From: an uncultured Porphyromonadaceae bacterium
GTDB taxonomy: Bacteria > Bacteroidota > Bacteroidia > Bacteroidales > Muribaculaceae
Length of the DNA stretch: 8,230 bases
Assembly: GCA_947176615.1 (NCBI GenBank)
Contig: CAMWRO010000120.1
Location: forward strand, 1 to 8,230
Reading direction: 5' to 3'
The position numbers and the translations under genes were made by a program. This document shows, piece after piece, positions 5,940 through 8,230 of this stretch. The notes beneath the pieces were generated by a model, which made no database searches, was not told the DNA's origin, and saw only the letters and a program-made list of their open reading frames with translations. Within the stretch, counting starts at the first letter, position 1; the number at the start of each line of letters is the position of its first letter.

Positions 5940-7385
5940 ATGAAAGCAATTTGTTTCTATTTTCAGATTCATCAACCGTTCCGCCTGAAAAGATACCGCT
6001 TTTTCGATATAGGCAATGACCATTACTACTATGATGACTTTGCCAACGACGACATCGTAACACGCATCGCCCGGCGCAGCTACATCCCCGCTGCCGAGTC
6101 GCTCCTGCGCATGATCGAGCAGAGCGGAGGCAAGTTCCGCTGCGCCATCTCTGTTACCGGAACAGCGCTCGAACAGTTTGAACAGTATGTGCCCGAGTTC
6201 ATCGACCTGCTGAAAAAACTCGCCGACACCGGCTGCGTGGAATTCCTCGCCGAGACCTATGCCCACTCCCTGTCGTCGCTTATGGACCCCGAAGAATTTG
6301 CAAGTCAGGTCAAGGTTCATGACGAAAAACTCCACGACCTTTTCGGCGTGAAACCCAAGGTTCTCCGCAACACCGAGCTCATCTACTGCGACGAACTCGC
6401 CCCGCAGATTCTCGCAATGGGCTACAAAGGCGTGCTGACCGAGGGCGCAAAACACATCCTCGGATGGAAATCGCCCAACTATGTCTACTCCGCAGCCACC
6501 GCCCCCAAGCTCAAACTGCTGCTCAAGAACGACAAGCTCAGCGACGACATCTCGTTCCGTTTCAGCAATCCGCAGTGGGACGCATACCCCCTCACCGCCG
6601 ACAAATACATCGACTGGATTGCCGACACCCCTATGGAAGAGCAGATTGTCAACCTGTTCATGAACCTTGAGACTTTCGGCGAGCTGCAACCGCGCGAAAG
6701 CGGCATCTTCCAGTTCCTCGAAGCACTTCCCCGCTTTGCCGCCGAGAAAGGCATCGAGTTCTGGACCCCGTCGACAGCCATCTCCAAGCTCAAACCGGTT
6801 GCCGAACTGTCAGTGCTCCACCCCATCTCATGGGCCGACGAAGCACGCGACACCTCGGCATGGCTCGGCAACAAGCTGCAAAACGAGGCATTCAACAAGC
6901 TCTACTCAGTGTCAGAACGTGTGCGCCTCTGTGACGACCGCCGCCTGAAACAGGACTGGTATTACCTTCAGGCATCGGACCACTTCTTCTACATGTCGAC
7001 CAAGCACATGGCCGACGGTGCCGTCCACTCCCACTTCTCGCCCTACGAGACCCCGTTCCAAGCGTTCACCAACTACATGAACGTCCTCAGCGACTTCATC
7101 GTGCGCGTCGAAGAACAGTATCCCCTCTCCATCGAGAACGAGGAACTCAACGCACTCCTGACCACAATCCGCAATCAGGCCCGCGAAATCGAGACCCTGA
7201 ACAAGGAAGCCGAATCGATGCGCAAGAACATCGAGCATTTCAACGAGGAACACCTGTTGCGCGACAAGTTGGCTGCCGACGAGAAACCGGCCGAGGAAAA
7301 ACCGGAAGCCAAAGCTCCGGCCAAGAAAAAACGTGCCGCCTGCAAATCCAAGAAAAAAGACGCCGAAAACAAGGATAAAGCCTGA
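5940..7385 (+). CDS. GH57 alpha-amylase-like protein with altered catalytic Asp
   Basis: A 481-residue GH57 family protein. Start 5940 is chosen because it gives M-K-A-I-C-F-Y-F-Q-I-H-Q-P, the usual family N-terminus; in-frame ATGs at 5838 and 5898 would add non-conserved residues. GH57 regions visible: H-Q-P (11-13); G-C-V-E-F-L-A-E-T-Y-A-H-S (98-110); R-N-T-E-L-I-Y with the nucleophile Glu146; M-N-L-E-T-F-G-E-L (241-249); and S-W-A-D-E-A-R-D-T-S-A-W-L-G-N (297-311). In active alpha-amylase-type members the fourth region reads D-Y-E-T-F-G-E-H, and its Asp is the general acid/base. Here it is Asn242 (codon AAC at 6663-6665), with Leu for His at 249. Active hydrolysis is therefore doubtful. 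Residues about 400-440 look like a coiled coil, and 441-481 form a Lys/Ala/Glu/Pro-rich tail. Third gene of the operon. Confidence 0.88.
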   Translation: MKAICFYFQIHQPFRLKRYRFFDIGNDHYYYDDFANDDIVTRIARRSYIPAAESLLRMIEQSGGKFRCAISVTGTALEQFEQYVPEFIDLLKKLADTGCVEFLAETYAHSLSSLMDPEEFASQVKVHDEKLHDLFGVKPKVLRNTELIYCDELAPQILAMGYKGVLTEGAKHILGWKSPNYVYSAATAPKLKLLLKNDKLSDDISFRFSNPQWDAYPLTADKYIDWIADTPMEEQIVNLFMNLETFGELQPRESGIFQFLEALPRFAAEKGIEFWTPSTAISKLKPVAELSVLHPISWADEARDTSAWLGNKLQNEAFNKLYSVSERVRLCDDRRLKQDWYYLQASDHFFYMSTKHMADGAVHSHFSPYETPFQAFTNYMNVLSDFIVRVEEQYPLSIENEELNALLTTIRNQAREIETLNKEAESMRKNIEHFNEEHLLRDKLAADEKPAEEKPEAKAPAKKKRAACKSKKKDAENKDKA

Positions 7386-7408
7386 TAACCCATAGTCGGC
7401 AGACACAC

Positions 7409-7467
7409 ATTTGACCGCGACCGGGACAGTCTTGTCAATGCAAGCACTGCCCGGTCGCAGCTCAAAT
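7409..7467 (+). terminator. Large imperfect hairpin after the glucan operon
   Basis: Starting 24 bases after the GH57 stop, GCGACCGGG (7417-7425) pairs with CCCGGTCGC (7450-7458). CAGT (7427-7430) pairs with ACTG (7446-7449), and CTTG (7431-7434) pairs with CAAG (7441-7444), around the loop TCAATG. That is 17 bp with single-base bulges at A7426 and C7445. An outer arm ATTTGA (7409-7414) pairs with TCAAAT (7462-7467). There is no T run on either strand, so it may end or protect the operon transcript rather than act as a standard intrinsic terminator. Confidence 0.55.
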
Positions 7468-7510
7468 ATGGCTCAAATAAAGAGGTTAAATCAAGAATTT
7501 CCCCTAATTA

Positions 7511-7542
7511 TTTGTCTATCCGAAAGATTTTCTATAATTTTG
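7511..7542 (+). promoter_or_regulatory. Promoter of the DUF177-rpmF unit
   Basis: TTTG at 7511-7514, a 20-base spacer, and TAATTTTG at 7535-7542 give exact matches to both Bacteroidetes promoter elements at the preferred spacing. Transcription would start around 7550, leaving a leader of only about 20 bases before the GTG start codon at 7569. This is the clearest promoter in the window. Confidence 0.75.
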
Positions 7543-7568
7543 CAAAGTTTTTTCAACCAATCTGAATT

Positions 7569-8168
7569 GTGGGAAAGTTTACAGAATACCGTCTCCCGCT
7601 GAAAAACCTGCCCGAAGGAACTCATGATTTTGAGTATCACCTTGGTAAACAGTTTTTCACAAACATGGAGAGTGCTGACATCCATGACGCCGACCTGACC
7701 GTCGGTCTGACTGTAACTCATAAGCACGACCTATATGAGTTGGCTTTTCGTGTTACAGGTACTGTCACGCTTATCTGTGACCGATGCCTTGATGACCTCA
7801 TCATGCCTATCGAGGCAACCTACAATGTCACTGTCAAGTATGGTGAAGACTATAACGACGATAATGACGACCTCTTGATTATTCCCGAGAGCGACAATTA
7901 TCTCAACGTGGCCTACATGATATTTGACACCGCGTCGCTCGCAATCCCCATCAAGCATGTCCATCCGCTGGGCAAGTGCAACAGGGCGATGAGCGCAATC
8001 CTCCGCAAGCACCGCGCCCGCCGCGATGACGAGGATGCCGAGTTGGAAGAAACACTCATTGACGAAATGGAGTCAATGGATACAGCTTCTGACAGCGACA
8101 CAGCCACAGGATCCGGCACAGCGACCGACCCGCGCTGGGACGAACTAAAAAAACTGACTGAAAAGTAA
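7569..8168 (+). CDS. DUF177/YceD-like protein, ribosome-associated
   Basis: This 199-residue protein has the DUF177 (YceD) hallmarks: an N-terminal M-G-K-F-T-E-Y-R-L-P-L-K, the C-D-R-C-L-D-D motif (Cys70, Cys73), I-P-I-K-H-V-H-P-L-G-K-C (126-137), and a C-terminal D-P-R-W-D-E-L-K-K-L (187-196). In E. coli YceD is linked to 23S rRNA accumulation; the biochemical role is not settled. The start is GTG at 7569: an in-frame TGA at 7563-7565 rules out longer starts, and the translated N-terminus fits the family. An acidic stretch (153-170) leads into a low-complexity Ser/Thr/Asp/Ala spacer (171-186) before the conserved tail. The gene directly precedes rpmF with a 33-base gap, the classical arrangement, so the two are likely co-transcribed. 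Confidence 0.88.
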   Translation: MGKFTEYRLPLKNLPEGTHDFEYHLGKQFFTNMESADIHDADLTVGLTVTHKHDLYELAFRVTGTVTLICDRCLDDLIMPIEATYNVTVKYGEDYNDDNDDLLIIPESDNYLNVAYMIFDTASLAIPIKHVHPLGKCNRAMSAILRKHRARRDDEDAELEETLIDEMESMDTASDSDTATGSGTATDPRWDELKKLTEK

Positions 8169-8201
8169 ATAAAAATAATAATAGTAAAATAATATAGAAC
8201 A

Positions 8202-8230
8202 ATGGCACATCCTAAACGCAAACAATCAAA
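8202..8230 (+). CDS. rpmF: Ribosomal protein L32 (bL32), N-terminal fragment
   Basis: The ATG at 8202 opens a frame reading M-A-H-P-K-R-K-Q-S up to the window edge, closely matching the start of Bacteroidetes L32 (M-A-H-P-K-R-R-Q-S). L32 is a small protein of the large ribosomal subunit. Only nine complete codons are visible. The call is supported mainly by that match and by its position right after a DUF177 gene, the conserved DUF177-rpmF pairing. The 33-base gap is AT-rich with no visible promoter or terminator, so it is probably read from the promoter at 7511-7542. Confidence 0.85.

Noticed and set aside
5871..6689. 272-residue open frame antisense to GH57
   Set aside because: It overlaps the GH57 coding region and the end of the glycosyltransferase gene, with low-complexity Val/Gly/Glu composition typical of a reverse-frame shadow.
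7411..7602. 63-residue plus-strand frame between GH57 and DUF177
   Set aside because: It covers the long hairpin and the DUF177 promoter and overlaps the DUF177 start; composition is not protein-like.

Overview
The window reads as a chromosomal segment of a Bacteroidetes bacterium, most likely order Bacteroidales and plausibly Muribaculaceae. The lineage evidence is that the protein sequences resemble Bacteroidales versions of glmS, a glycogen debranching enzyme/GT4/GH57 operon and DUF177-rpmF. Genes start without obvious Shine-Dalgarno sequences and have A-rich leaders. GC-rich coding DNA alternates with AT-rich intergenic DNA, and the promoters fit the Bacteroidetes -33 TTTG / -7 TAnnTTTG pattern. 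The family assignment is an inference from remembered sequence character, not a search.

Layout. (1) 1-153, minus strand: N-terminal piece of a sodium-coupled neurotransmitter:sodium symporter family transporter, running off the left edge. (2) 154-523: divergent intergenic region with a good glmS promoter, a terminator-like hairpin overlapping a 14-codon ORF in the glmS leader, and two 11-base direct repeats 42 bases apart. (3) 524-2371, plus: glmS, closed by a nested hairpin at 2401-2441. (4) 2668-7385, plus: three-gene operon of a GH133-type debranching enzyme homologue, a GT4/glycogen-synthase-like glycosyltransferase and a GH57 alpha-amylase-like protein. It has its own promoter and a palindromic leader element, and a large 3' hairpin follows. 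(5) 7569-8168, plus: DUF177/YceD-like gene with a GTG start and a near-ideal promoter. (6) 8202-8230: first codons of rpmF (ribosomal protein L32), cut by the window edge.

How the genes fit together. glmS takes fructose-6-phosphate into amino sugars for the cell envelope. The next operon handles storage glucan. DUF177-rpmF is the conserved ribosome-linked pair that usually leads into fatty acid synthesis genes. Promoters and hairpins between the blocks suggest three separate transcription units.

Most noteworthy: both hydrolase-type proteins of the glucan operon carry non-consensus residues at strongly conserved acidic positions. GH57 has Asn where the general-acid Asp of the D-Y-E-T-F-G motif normally sits. 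The GH133-like protein has Asn in its R-D and W-M-D motifs and Arg in its W-P-W motif. The glycosyltransferase between them keeps its family motifs. This raises the possibility of a storage-glucan locus in which the two 'degradative' proteins have lost or changed catalysis.
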